Shown piece after piece: positions 35,201 to 42,864 of a DNA stretch of 64,000 nt. Location: NCBI RefSeq assembly GCF_900113765.1, contig NZ_FOQO01000014.1, positions 99,799 to 163,798 on the forward strand, in the 5' to 3' direction. Position numbers and translations under genes: made by a program. Position 1 is the stretch's first letter, and each line of letters starts with the position of its first letter. This stretch comes from Parapedobacter indicus. Lineage in GTDB: Bacteria > Bacteroidota > Bacteroidia > Sphingobacteriales > Sphingobacteriaceae. The notes beneath the pieces are model-generated. The model was not told where the DNA came from. It made no database searches and saw only the letters and a program-made list of their open reading frames with translations.

Positions 35201-35450
35201 CCTTCAGGACGGGAAAAGCGCAGCTCCTTATGAACACGCAGGCTTTGTCCGGATCAAGGATGTTTCAATCGCATACGATTTCGCGAAAAGCGCTTTGTCG
35301 CGTTACGGTATCGGCAAATGCCAGCTTTACCTTACTGGCAGGAACCTCTTTACCCTCACCCGATTCGGGGGGATGGATCCCGAATTGAACGGACAGCGGA
35401 ATATTCCCCTGCAAAAGGAATACGTGATCGGCTTAAATCTTGAATTTTAA
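32241..35450 (+). CDS. SusC/RagA-family TonB-dependent receptor with STN signalling domain
   Basis: A 1069-residue outer-membrane receptor. In order: signal peptide (to about NVYAQ), STN domain (VTLNVTNITLDQLFKQLEAT), a carboxypeptidase-regulatory-like beta domain (KVTDAEGTPLMGVSVMAKGT), the TonB box region (EEVVVVGYGTQKK), plug (SSVEVLKDASAAAIYGSRGS-type, here VASVEVLKDASAAAIYG), and a 22-strand barrel ending in F (EYVIGLNLEF). The STN domain allows it to signal to the FecR protein upstream. With the following SusD it forms an uptake pair for an oligomeric nutrient. The metallophosphoesterase downstream hints at a phosphorylated or phosphodiester substrate, an inference. Confidence 0.95.
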   Translation: MKLIRLSTLAFLLLLAWSLTPRNVYAQHERSPTVTLNVTNITLDQLFKQLEATTGYQFRYTDDVIHARRLYTYDFTNEKLSTVLNQIAKDSGLDYKIQGKNITLRKGEKKKVEGKVTDAEGTPLMGVSVMAKGTAYTASTNADGMYSITVPSGTTLQFSSVGMETLEMEYTGQPRLDAVMTEGAVGLEEVVVVGYGTQKKRDITGTVASLPMERLEMAPNVNLTQAIQGAIPGVQVSTSSAGAAPSQSVMMRGRNSIKASTSPLVVIDGIAGGLGDVNPNDVASVEVLKDASAAAIYGSRGSNGVILVTTKSGKGGDTKIRYNGYYSMQRFANLPDIMKGEEFYRFKMERNPEAFTSSELDIYESGEWVDWLDLALRNGKSTQHNLSFSGGFKETQYYISTGITDVTGLAVNDDYLKLTSRINVDTKFKNWLTVGTRTQLAYTDAGGIAPTWDGDQGVFWMNPFTKAYDENGELTIYPWPEDTYFRNPLMGTLAKNIDESYQVVSNNYAVVDFPFVKGLQYRVNAGIRLGFSNDATYYGRNTQRGLSNSGDAATSRGLSRNVVIENIVNYNREFGKHSVFATGLYSFENPRSNTNSVDAQGFPNDFLTWYSAPQAELVVPGFSNTETSLLSSMLRINYAYDSRYLLTLTGRNDGYSGFGAKTKWGFFPSLAVGWNISREDFFGWNDVVNELKLRASIGLSGNQAISAYETISRLSSEDIVAGSTTLPGYVPSKLGQDDLGWETTRTLNLGLDFGILNNRIIGDVNFYKSNTFDLLLDRTISPIYGVSSITQNIGQTENKGLEVSFTSRNLTTENFQWETTGNISFVKNKIVSLYGMLDENGNEIDDVASTWFIGKPILVNYGYKWDGVWQLDEAEEAKAYGTQPGYIKIKDVSGPDGVPDGVLSPDYDRVIIGQRDPKYIWGMNNSFSYKNLTLNVFIHGVHGVTKNNTLLNDTDVDQAVRMTTTKKNWWRPDNPTNEWYMNTWNANLQDGKSAAPYEHAGFVRIKDVSIAYDFAKSALSRYGIGKCQLYLTGRNLFTLTRFGGMDPELNGQRNIPLQKEYVIGLNLEF

Positions 35451-35475
35451 TTGTAAACGCTTCATAGTATAGCTA

Positions 35476-37155
35476 ATGAAAAAGTTGTTAAACATTGCCT
35501 TTGTTTCCGCCATCGTATGGATTGCGGCAGGTTGTTCCCAGGGTTGGCTGGACGAAACGCCACCCCACTTGATCACCGCTGAAACCCTGTATACAAACCT
35601 CGATGGATTTGAAGCAGGCCTGAATGGATTATATTCACTGGTTAGAAGGGAAAGAGAAGCAGTTAATGGTGCCAGCAATAACCTGACTGCGATGATTGCG
35701 ACCGTTGGAACGGACAATTTAGTCGCCCACAATTCCGCTTATATCGGCTCCATCACGCAAAATTGGAAAAGCCTGAACGTTTCCACCAATTCGGGCCTCT
35801 CAGGTGTTTTTCTGTGGTTATACAAAATCGTGAATGCCGCCAATACCATTATCAACCGGGCAGAAAGCGGAACGGAAGTTGACTGGACCGGCGGCGGCGC
35901 AACCCCCGAGCAGAACAAAAACCGGGTCATTGCAGAAGCCAAGGCATTGCGCGCATGGGCATACCGGCACTTAACGTTTTGCTGGGGCGATGTGCCCATG
36001 TCGCTGGAAGAAGCCCAGGGATCTGACATAAAAACGGACTGGGAACGCACCCCCCGGGCGGAAGTCCGCAACCAGATAAAAGCAGACTGGCTGTTTGCCG
36101 AGCAATACCTATCCGCAGAACCTGCCATACGCGGAAAAATTAGCAAAGGCGCTGTTCAGCATTATCTTTCCGAATTATACCTGACGATAGGCAAGCCCGA
36201 CAGCGCGTTGTATTGGGCCGACCAGTGCATCAACACCCCGGCCTATAAACTGATTACCGAAAGGTACGGCGTGAAAAGCAATGAACCCGGTTCGGCTTTC
36301 ATGGATATGTTTTATGAGGGCAATTCGAACCGCGAAGAAGGCAACACCGAAGCCCTTTGGGTATGGCAATGGGAGTATAACGTGGTAGGAGGCGGCGGGA
36401 GCCTGATGCGGAGGGAATACAGCAACACCAATTTCAACAGCCAAATCAAAATCGGCGGCATTGCGCCGCTGCAATACACCGTGGAGCGGGGCGGTCGCGG
36501 AATCGCACGTGCGCTTCCGTCGCAATGGGCCATCAATCTGTACGAACCCGGTGACGTCCGCGGTTCCAACGACGCCATACGCACCTATTATATCCTGAAG
36601 GATGCCATACAGAACGCGCCCGGCGAGGCCGACCGATTACCTTCCGGATACAACTACGGAGATACCGTCAAGTTGGATTGGTCGGAAGACCTGGTGTATA
36701 CCACCAAGAGTTCCCGCAACGACTGGCCGTTTATCCGGAAATGGGATAACACCATTTCCGCCGACCTGCAAGCATCGTTACAGTATAACGACCAGGTGTA
36801 TCTCCGGCTGGCTGAAACCTACCTGCTCAAAGCAGAGGCCCAGTTTAAACAGGGTAACAACACCGGGGCGGCAGAAACCCTCAACATCATCCGGAGAAGA
36901 GCGCAAGCCCACGAAATATCGGCCGCTGATGTTACCCTGGATTTCATCCTGGACGAGCGCTCGCGGGAATTAATTACGGAAGAACACCGCCGCTACACCC
37001 TGATCCGGACGGGAAAATGGCTGGAGCGGGTGCAAGCCCACAATTTTGCCGGCGGAAACCAGACCGCCACAGCGCGGGATACGCTGTACCCGATTCCCCA
37101 GGTGGTAATCGATGCCAACCTGACGAAAGAAATGCCACAGAACCCCGGTTTTTAG
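35476..37155 (+). CDS. SusD/RagB-family nutrient-binding lipoprotein
   Basis: A 559-residue lipoprotein with lipobox WIAAGCSQ. It has the SusD-like N-terminal region (DETPPHLITAETLYTNLDGF, EAGLNGLYSLV), the tetratricopeptide-like helices (KNRVIAEAKALRAWAYRHLT) and the RagB C-terminal end (ETYLLKAEAQFKQGNNTGAA, LDFILDERSRELITEEHRRY). It follows susC by 25 bases and forms the lid that captures substrate at the cell surface. The metallophosphoesterase starts 2 bases after its stop, so they are transcribed and translated together. Confidence 0.95.
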   Translation: MKKLLNIAFVSAIVWIAAGCSQGWLDETPPHLITAETLYTNLDGFEAGLNGLYSLVRREREAVNGASNNLTAMIATVGTDNLVAHNSAYIGSITQNWKSLNVSTNSGLSGVFLWLYKIVNAANTIINRAESGTEVDWTGGGATPEQNKNRVIAEAKALRAWAYRHLTFCWGDVPMSLEEAQGSDIKTDWERTPRAEVRNQIKADWLFAEQYLSAEPAIRGKISKGAVQHYLSELYLTIGKPDSALYWADQCINTPAYKLITERYGVKSNEPGSAFMDMFYEGNSNREEGNTEALWVWQWEYNVVGGGGSLMRREYSNTNFNSQIKIGGIAPLQYTVERGGRGIARALPSQWAINLYEPGDVRGSNDAIRTYYILKDAIQNAPGEADRLPSGYNYGDTVKLDWSEDLVYTTKSSRNDWPFIRKWDNTISADLQASLQYNDQVYLRLAETYLLKAEAQFKQGNNTGAAETLNIIRRRAQAHEISAADVTLDFILDERSRELITEEHRRYTLIRTGKWLERVQAHNFAGGNQTATARDTLYPIPQVVIDANLTKEMPQNPGF

Positions 37156-37157
37156 TC

Positions 37158-38666
37158 ATGAAACGGAACCATATCATTCTATCCGTCACGATTTGCCTGC
37201 TGGCGTTCGGCCTCCGTACGGCGGCCAACCAGATTGTGTATCCCTGGCGTGCCTGCCCGGCAATTGTACCCGTAGGCAAATCCATCGACATTCTCTATGA
37301 TAACCCGGCCGCACTGCCGGTAGACTCGGTCATCCTCTCCGGACCCTATAACCGGGTGATCCTTTCTGCAGATACCATCCAAAGCGGCCGGTTCGAATAC
37401 GATTCCTTCACCCAAGCAGCGGTCGGTACGCTGATCCGGATTACGATACCCGAGGGCACGCCCGAAGAACTGTACGACCTGGTTGTCAAAAGCGGGGGCG
37501 AAACCAACGTCTCCCGGCGGTCGGTCAAGGTACTCAACGCCTTCCGCAACCCGCATCGCTTCATCCACATCAGCGATCCGCATATGTCGCGGCAATGGGT
37601 CGGCACGCCGGAAAATGGATACGCCAAGGAACTGGAACTGCTCGATCGGTTTATCGAGGTGGCCAACATCATCCATCCCGAATACGTCATCGTCACCGGC
37701 GACATCATCCACGATTATACCCGTTTCGATGCCGATTCATTGGGTTGGGGCGGTGTCGTTCGCTCCGGATTTGACCATCCGCCGCTGGCGGAAGAGAAAT
37801 ACAAGAATTTCTTTGAAGGAGCGCATGGATTTTCGGGCGTTTACGGATTCGACGCCCCGGTGTTCTCCATCCCCGGCAACCACGATTTCTACGGCCCCAA
37901 GGCCGATGAATACCCCGCCAAAGCCGCCCAGTGGAATCGGTTGATGGGCAAACGCGTGTATGGCTTTTCCTACCTCGATACGCGCATCGTCGGCTCGGAT
38001 GACTACCTGGGCGATCCCGTTGTCGACATCCCCGATCACGCGCCGATGTCGGGACTGCAGGGAAAACTGCTGGACAGCTTCCTGAACACCGAAGGCCCCG
38101 GCAAGCTGCGAATCATGGCGCAGCACCGTCCCGACCGCGTGGACACCGCGTTCATGAACCGCCACCGGATCAACATCCTGCTCAATGGCCACAGCCACCG
38201 GCCCCACGAATCGCTTGTCGGCACCACACCCACGCTCAACATCCGGCCGGGCGCCGTCTGCCGGAGCGGGGAAATTGCCAACTGGGAAAAAATATTGGGT
38301 TTCTTTCGCCTGTTCACAGTCGATGGCGATACGTTTCACCATACGCCACCCCTCCGATTCTGCGAAAACCCGACCGCACCCTACGACCAGCTTCTGCTGA
38401 ACCTGACGCTGGAATTCAGCCAGGACAATACCGGACGGTCAGCCGCCAACGAAGCGGTGCTAACCAACCGGTTTGACCTGGATCTGCCGGATTGTCACAT
38501 TCGGTTTGTGATGCCCAAAAACAAAGACGGGTATCGCGTGTCCGGCGGCGAGGTCTATCAAACCATCGAAAATTCGCGTGTGGTGGTGCTGGACGTCCGT
38601 GCCGACGTAAGCGCCAACAGCCAAAAAACGGTTACCGTTTCTGCTCACGGTACGCAGGCCGATTAA
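37158..38666 (+). CDS. Exported calcineurin-like metallophosphoesterase
   Basis: A 502-residue phosphoesterase. ATG 37158 gives a signal peptide (MKRNHIILSVTICLLAFGL). The metal site motifs appear in order: FIHISDPHM (D-x-H), VIVTGDIIHD (GD-x-x-D), SIPGNHDFYG (GNHD), MAQHRPDR and LNGHSHRP (GH-x-H). N- and C-terminal beta domains flank it. It is likely periplasmic or surface-located and hydrolyses phosphomonoesters or phosphodiesters of the material taken up by the SusCD pair whose operon it ends. A 13-bp perfect terminator stem follows. Confidence 0.9.
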   Translation: MKRNHIILSVTICLLAFGLRTAANQIVYPWRACPAIVPVGKSIDILYDNPAALPVDSVILSGPYNRVILSADTIQSGRFEYDSFTQAAVGTLIRITIPEGTPEELYDLVVKSGGETNVSRRSVKVLNAFRNPHRFIHISDPHMSRQWVGTPENGYAKELELLDRFIEVANIIHPEYVIVTGDIIHDYTRFDADSLGWGGVVRSGFDHPPLAEEKYKNFFEGAHGFSGVYGFDAPVFSIPGNHDFYGPKADEYPAKAAQWNRLMGKRVYGFSYLDTRIVGSDDYLGDPVVDIPDHAPMSGLQGKLLDSFLNTEGPGKLRIMAQHRPDRVDTAFMNRHRINILLNGHSHRPHESLVGTTPTLNIRPGAVCRSGEIANWEKILGFFRLFTVDGDTFHHTPPLRFCENPTAPYDQLLLNLTLEFSQDNTGRSAANEAVLTNRFDLDLPDCHIRFVMPKNKDGYRVSGGEVYQTIENSRVVVLDVRADVSANSQKTVTVSAHGTQAD

Positions 38667-38672
38667 CAGACA

Positions 38673-38705
38673 ATCCCCGGTCCGGATTGATGCCGGACCG
38701 GGGAT
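38673..38705. terminator. Bidirectional terminator hairpin
   Basis: ATCCCCGGTCCGG (38673-38685) and CCGGACCGGGGAT (38693-38705) make a perfect 13-bp stem with a 7-base loop, between the convergent metallophosphoesterase and reductase genes. The U tract is weak on either side, but the stem is very stable and well placed to serve both. Confidence 0.75.
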
Positions 38706-38706
38706 G

Positions 38707-39273
38707 TTATACGGATCCAGCCGTGTGTTTTGCAGGCTCGTAGTACAGCACGATGGCACCGGAACCAAATGTTTCGGTCTTTATGAGCTTCAGAAAGGTC
38801 ATATCGCTACTGTTTTTAAATAACGGCAAGCCTTTTCCCGCGATCATGGGGTGGACACAGAGCTGGAATTCATTAACTAATTTAAGTTCCGTTGCGGCCG
38901 CAATCAAACTCGGGCTGCCTATCAAAATGTCTTGATCCGATTGCTGCTTGAGCGCCAACACTTCTTCTTCGAAACTCCGCGTTGCGATTCTTGCACTTTC
39001 CCAATCCACCTTTTTTAGTGTCCTGGAAAATACAATTTTGGGAACGCTGTCCATGATCACCGCGAATTCATCTATTGCCCGGTTACCGGTCGGATTTTTG
39101 ACGATCGGCGGCCAGTACTCCATCAGCTGGTAGGTTATCCTTCCGTATAGAATGGTACCGGTGCTGCTTAACAGGTCACTGTAATGCTCATGCAATTCAT
39201 CGTCTGCAATTCCGTACGTGTGGTCGCAAAACCCATCAAGCGTCATGTTGATTGCTGCTATTAGTTTTCCCAT
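38707..39273 (-). CDS. Dihydrofolate reductase / RibD C-terminal family protein
   Basis: A 188-residue protein of the RibD_C/dihydrofolate reductase-like superfamily: MGKLIAAINMTLDGFCDHTY start, nucleotide-binding GTILYGRITYQLMEYWP, KIVFSRTLKKVDWESARI, DILIGSPSLIAAATELKLVN and HPMIAGKGLPLF. These monomeric homologues are common in Bacteroidota and other bacteria as presumed NADPH-dependent reductases. True folate reductase activity is unlikely, given the RibD-like motifs. It is a single gene converging on the metallophosphoesterase operon. Confidence 0.9.
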   Translation of the reverse strand: MGKLIAAINMTLDGFCDHTYGIADDELHEHYSDLLSSTGTILYGRITYQLMEYWPPIVKNPTGNRAIDEFAVIMDSVPKIVFSRTLKKVDWESARIATRSFEEEVLALKQQSDQDILIGSPSLIAAATELKLVNEFQLCVHPMIAGKGLPLFKNSSDMTFLKLIKTETFGSGAIVLYYEPAKHTAGSV

Positions 39274-39450
39274 GCTGTGTTGTTTTAATCGTCGCTAGAC
39301 AAAGATACCATTGGCATTTGGCAATGAGGCTGGGAAAAGGAGACAACCTGCAGGGGTGGAAAAGACATTAATTTGTCCGACTCTTACACAATAAAACCAC
39401 CTATTTTCAGTTGCTATTAGTGAAGCTTGACCCCTATTCTGATCGAAAAA

Positions 39451-39822
39451 ATGAAAAAGAAAATTTTGTATGCCGAAGATGACGGCGATATGCAGGAGGT
39501 TGTCGCCGAATTCATGCAGTTTGAAGACTACGAAGTGATCACCGACAATGGCAAAACGATTGGAAAAAAACTGGAGCAGCATGCGATCGGTTTAATTTTA
39601 CTCGACGAAAACCTAACCTGGGGCTGGGGAAGCGACATTTGTGTGCTCCTGAAATCCGATGAAAAGACGGCCGACATACCGGTGATCCTGATTTCGGCTC
39701 TACCAACGATCGATGAAATCGCGGAACGGTGCGGCGCGGATGGCTACATCCGTAAACCGTTCGATATTTACGACGTTATTGATGTAGTTAACGAATACTA
39801 TCGGGAGCCGCGGGAATTTTAA
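39451..39822 (+). CDS. Single-domain response regulator (receiver)
   Basis: A 123-residue stand-alone CheY-like receiver beginning at ATG 39451 (MKKKILYAEDDGDMQEVVAE); the frame upstream starts with a TTG and is not preferred. The acidic pocket is D10-D11, the phosphoacceptor is D52 (LILLDENL), the switch residue is S82 (LISALP) and the lysine is K102 (YIRKPFD). The loop after D52 has the unusual tryptophan-containing ENLTWGWGSD. No output domain and no adjacent histidine kinase are present, so the partner must be elsewhere. Confidence 0.9.
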   Translation: MKKKILYAEDDGDMQEVVAEFMQFEDYEVITDNGKTIGKKLEQHAIGLILLDENLTWGWGSDICVLLKSDEKTADIPVILISALPTIDEIAERCGADGYIRKPFDIYDVIDVVNEYYREPREF

Positions 39823-39849
39823 AATTCTGGTTACCGGCAAAAAGGGAGA

Positions 39850-40263
39850 TTAGCGCCACAGATTGAGCAATTTCTCCGTATAATCGACCATGAACAATGG
39901 AATGTTTAACATGCCATTGTCCATTTTCAGGTTTCTTAAGGAATACCGAAGTCGTACGGGTGGGTTATAGTGCTGGTTATAAATAGTGAGACTTCGACCC
40001 CTCACGTTTTCTTCTGCCTTGACTTCAATGGGAATGATGTCATTTTTCACCTGCAACAGAAAATCGACCTCAGCTTGATTCCCTGACGTCCAATACCGAG
40101 GTGTGCCTTCAAAACAAGCTACCAGATGCTGCAACACAAAATTTTCGGTCAGCGCCCCTTTAAATTCAGTAAATAGCCGGTTGCCTTCCTTGACGGCAAT
40201 GGGATCCAACAAGGAGAGCCGACGCAGCAGCCCGACATCCAGGAGGTATGTTAATAGTATCAC
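39850..40263 (-). pseudogene. 3' fragment of an ATPase-DUF4143 gene
   Basis: 137 residues that match only the C-terminal DUF4143 part of the AAA-14/DUF4143 ATP-binding proteins: YLLDVGLLRRLSLLDP, LFTEFKGALTENFVLQHLVA, PRYWTSGNQAEVDFLLQVKN and IPIEVKAEENVRGRSL. Full-length relatives have about 380 to 400 residues with an N-terminal P-loop ATPase, which is missing here. The first codons (ILLTYLLDVG) already sit mid-domain, so the gene was cut from the 5' side near 40263. No function is expected. Confidence 0.8.
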
Positions 40264-40362
40264 GTATTAACTGCCAAAAATGTGATTTTTTTCACATAAT
40301 AGACAGTTAATCTGTGAGCACGATAGCCATAAGGTACCTGTATTCTCAGCGGGAAACGCGAT

Positions 40363-40410
40363 AAAAAAATCAAGCCTGAAGAGCCGCGTAAGCGATCTCT
40401 TCAGGCTTGA
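40363..40410 (-). terminator. Intrinsic terminator of the DUF6266/DUF5675 block
   Basis: TCAAGCCTGAAGA (40370-40382) pairs with TCTTCAGGCTTGA (40398-40410), a perfect 13-bp stem with a 15-base loop. On the minus strand it is followed by seven T residues (40363-40369). It is a strong terminator 17 bases past the last small gene of the block. Confidence 0.92.
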
Positions 40411-40426
40411 AGGAGACCTCAGCCGA

Positions 40427-40600
40427 TTACCGGCGTCTTCGCCATAAACGTTGCAGCAGCCACGTCACCACGAAGCTCACCACGGCACCGATGGCGGCGA
40501 GCAGTGCTGTGCGCAGCACATCGTGCACACCCAACTGGCCAATGACGCTTAGCAGCGTACCACTTGTCGTGCCGATACCAAGCTGCTGGTTAGTCTTCAT
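40427..40600 (-). CDS. Small membrane protein of the DUF6266/DUF5675 block
   Basis: A 57-residue protein from ATG 40600 (MKTNQQLGIGTTSGTLLSVI). It has one strong transmembrane helix (ALLAAIGAVVSFVVTWLL) and a very basic tail (QRLWRRRR). Its start overlaps the stop of the preceding small gene by 11 bases, so translation is coupled. The frame continues upstream without a better start. In size and layout it resembles a holin or membrane anchor, a guess based on the phage-like neighbours. Confidence 0.65.
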   Translation of the reverse strand: MKTNQQLGIGTTSGTLLSVIGQLGVHDVLRTALLAAIGAVVSFVVTWLLQRLWRRRR

Positions 40601-40814
40601 CGCCTTCCCTCCTATCCTTGGCTGCGCCTTCCACCGCTTCCAATACACCCAGTGCCAATGCAAGGTATTTGGCTACCACTACGAGTTTGGGCGGCAGCTT
40701 CAGCGGTGATGCAATGACTAGCTGGCTCGCCACCGCGAGTCCTTCTTTGATTCGTTCGTAAATTGTCGGTTTTCCCGCTTCGGGTAGGCCGACTGTTTCT
40801 TGGTTTTCTTTCAT
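40590..40814 (-). CDS. Small amphipathic protein of the DUF6266/DUF5675 block
   Basis: 74 residues from ATG 40814 (MKENQETVGLPEAGKPTIYE). A helical region with mixed hydrophobic residues follows (RIKEGLAVASQLVIASPLKL, VVVAKYLALALGVLEAVEGA) and an acidic/basic end (DRREGDED). The upstream continuation to 40916 (MDAHKQPRSVSETS) is possible but poor. It overlaps the next small membrane protein. I do not recognise a family; a phage structural or lysis accessory is conceivable. Confidence 0.6.
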   Translation of the reverse strand: MKENQETVGLPEAGKPTIYERIKEGLAVASQLVIASPLKLPPKLVVVAKYLALALGVLEAVEGAAKDRREGDED

Positions 40815-41094
40815 CTCTTTGTTGTTTTCGGTAGTCGTTTTGGGTGCGCTTTGGTTACGCAACGCAACTGGAACGCTCGTTTCACTCACGCTCCTAGGTT
40901 GCTTATGCGCATCCAAAGTCGCCCCAGTGTTTTCTACATCGATTTAAGACTCGTGCCCGACGTCGAATCTGGAGCACTTATTTCTTCCCTAAGCAGCTTA
41001 GTAAGCCCATAAGGAACCTAGTGACGTGACCAAACCGAACGAAGTGAGCTCATGAACGCCGTTGAAAAGCAAGCAATGAGTGAATAACGGAGCG

Positions 41095-41568
41095 TTACAG
41101 TTCCGGTGGGCTTGCTAACTGCGTCCCTTTCTCCACCACAACCCGATCGTTACCCCGTTCAATCTCCTCCACCAGCAGCGGATACACATATTTATACGCC
41201 GCTGCCGAGTGTAGCACCTGGTAATCACCATCCAGCCGCTGCCAGTACGAGCCCGTCAGCGGACAACCCACGGTTTGCGTGTGGTAATTGCCGATGTGGA
41301 TGAATACCAAACTATAGTTCGGGATTCCCGTGATCTCGATCATGCCCCGGTGCAGGCGCGGGTACTTGGGTGTATACTTGGCATTCATGCCTGCCCATGT
41401 GTTGAGTCGCAACCTATATTCGCCTTCCGGTATGCACGTAAGGCCCTGTATTTTCTCCATCCGGATGCTATCTTCCAGCAAGTAGCAGCAGAAAAGGCTG
41501 CCGATGTATAAGTGGCTAAGGGTACTGTTCTTCCCCTGAGCCACACGGATGATTTTTATCTGTTCCAT
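41095..41568 (-). CDS. DUF5675 family protein
   Basis: A 157-residue protein matching DUF5675: GSLFCCYLLEDSIRMEKIQG, then IPEGEYRLRLNTWAGMNAKY, GMIEITGIPNYSLVFIHIGN and YHTQTVGCPLTGSYW. The arrangement of the IHIGN and T-x-GC motifs resembles L,D-transpeptidase-like or murein-related catalytic folds, and the family is frequent in phage-like regions of Bacteroidota. It follows two DUF6266 genes with an 11-base gap, so they are one transcript. A 280-base interval separates it from the two small genes downstream. Confidence 0.85.
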   Translation of the reverse strand: MEQIKIIRVAQGKNSTLSHLYIGSLFCCYLLEDSIRMEKIQGLTCIPEGEYRLRLNTWAGMNAKYTPKYPRLHRGMIEITGIPNYSLVFIHIGNYHTQTVGCPLTGSYWQRLDGDYQVLHSAAAYKYVYPLLVEEIERGNDRVVVEKGTQLASPPEL

Positions 41569-41579
41569 CTTTCCGCTCC

Positions 41580-42137
41580 CTAAAATTCGCCCAGATACCG
41601 GCTATTCGACCATTTCCGCCTGTCGCGGTCGTGCGTCATCAGGTAAAGATGCACCGGCTTGTCCGCCAGAAGGGGTGGCAGTTGCAATGCAACAATACCT
41701 TCTTCGCGAAGGCACTCCTCATCGTTGATCCCTGCCACGCGCAGTCCGGGATGGTATGCACAGAGCACCAGGCAGTCGTCCCAGGCCAGATTCAGTCCTG
41801 TGATATCGCCCATCTGCGATGTTGCTTCCACCCGTATCAGCGCCCCTTGGCGGCTCACCTCAATTTCCACCGGATTCTGCAGTATGCCTTCGCTCAGCCG
41901 TACCTGTGCCGGATTGACATATTGATTGGGGTACGCTCCCTCTACCGCCCGCAGTAGCAGGTAAGACATGGCGCGGCCATGCGCGGTTTTCCCTTTCTGT
42001 TGGGTAGCAAAGCCCTGGGCAACGATTGCAGACAACGGCCGCAGGAATTCACCTGCCAGTTTGAAGCGTTGGCGCACCGCCAGTCGGCCATCGATCGATC
42101 CCGCCAGCTTCCGTTTGTTTGTTAAAACTTGTCTCAT
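41580..42137 (-). CDS. DUF6266 family protein (divergent paralogue)
   Basis: A 185-residue protein with a weak but ordered match to its neighbour upstream: RLAVRQRFKLAGEFLRPLSA corresponds to QQAKFTLLMRFLLPVAPFIR, and the ends VHLYLMTHDRDRRKWSNSRY and VWLFTADRKDKNVSKSVYLG align, both closing in YLGE. It therefore appears to be a second, diverged DUF6266 protein with a shorter N-terminus. The family is found in phage-like clusters of Bacteroidota and is probably a structural beta-rich protein, but the function is unknown. Confidence 0.75.
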   Translation of the reverse strand: MRQVLTNKRKLAGSIDGRLAVRQRFKLAGEFLRPLSAIVAQGFATQQKGKTAHGRAMSYLLLRAVEGAYPNQYVNPAQVRLSEGILQNPVEIEVSRQGALIRVEATSQMGDITGLNLAWDDCLVLCAYHPGLRVAGINDEECLREEGIVALQLPPLLADKPVHLYLMTHDRDRRKWSNSRYLGEF

Positions 42138-42222
42138 TTTTCTTGCTGATTACGGAAGCCGGCCGTGTGCCACCTCCCCAAGGGTAGCATGTCACACGGC
42201 ACGGTTTCCGGGGTTTAACGGA

Positions 42223-42864
42223 TTAGCCCAGGGTTACCTCACCGAGGTACACGCTTTTGGACACATTCTTATCCTTGCGGTCGGCCGTGAACAACCACAC
42301 GTGCCCCACTCCCGACTGGAAATGCGCGGGCAGCGTGATGGTCGCCGAGCCATCCATCCGCTGCGGCGGCTCTGGCGTGGTCATGAACTGGTCGGTCCCC
42401 GGATGGTACAGCACAATGTACACCGCGTCATCCGCTTCCTGCTTATACACCTTGTTGAGCGTCGTATCCCACGACACGGTGAGCTCGCCGTCGGCTACGG
42501 TGGCAGACTCTGCTCCGCCGGCCGAGTACCCCTCGGCAATGCGGATCTGCCCGTAGTCCAACTCATAATCCGGGTAACTGCCCGTTACCGTCCGGTTGAT
42601 GTTGTCTTTGAACGCCACATTCATCGGGGTCTGGGTATCTGCACGGCGCTGTCCGTAGCCGATCCGGATAAACGGTGCCACCGGCAGGAGAAAACGCATC
42701 AGCAGCGTGAATTTCGCCTGTTGCATCAACTGCTCTTCGGTGGCCGGTTTCGTCCGTTTCTTGTACAGCCCCTTGATGTAATCGATGCTTTTCCAGCTGC
42801 TGCCGATCACACTTCCGGCTTTTCCTTTGAAGCCTCCGTTGGCTCCTCTTCTGATTACTCCCAT
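42223..42864 (-). CDS. DUF6266 family protein
   Basis: A 213-residue protein with the typical N-terminus MGVIRRGANGGFKGKAGSVI, GSSWKSIDYIKGLYKKRTKP, then the helical EEQLMQQAKFTLLMRFLLPV and a beta-rich C-terminal domain (TVADGELTVSWDTTLNKVYK, AVYIVLYHPGTDQF, VWLFTADRKDKN). It is the first gene of the block DUF6266, DUF6266-like, DUF5675, two small proteins. Its upstream region carries repeats phased at 11 bases. I cannot assign a role. Confidence 0.83.
   Translation of the reverse strand: MGVIRRGANGGFKGKAGSVIGSSWKSIDYIKGLYKKRTKPATEEQLMQQAKFTLLMRFLLPVAPFIRIGYGQRRADTQTPMNVAFKDNINRTVTGSYPDYELDYGQIRIAEGYSAGGAESATVADGELTVSWDTTLNKVYKQEADDAVYIVLYHPGTDQFMTTPEPPQRMDGSATITLPAHFQSGVGHVWLFTADRKDKNVSKSVYLGEVTLG

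Noticed and set aside
39427..39450. TTG start for the response regulator
   Set aside because: The eight extra residues precede the first strand of the receiver fold; ATG 39451 begins directly with MKKKILYAEDD.
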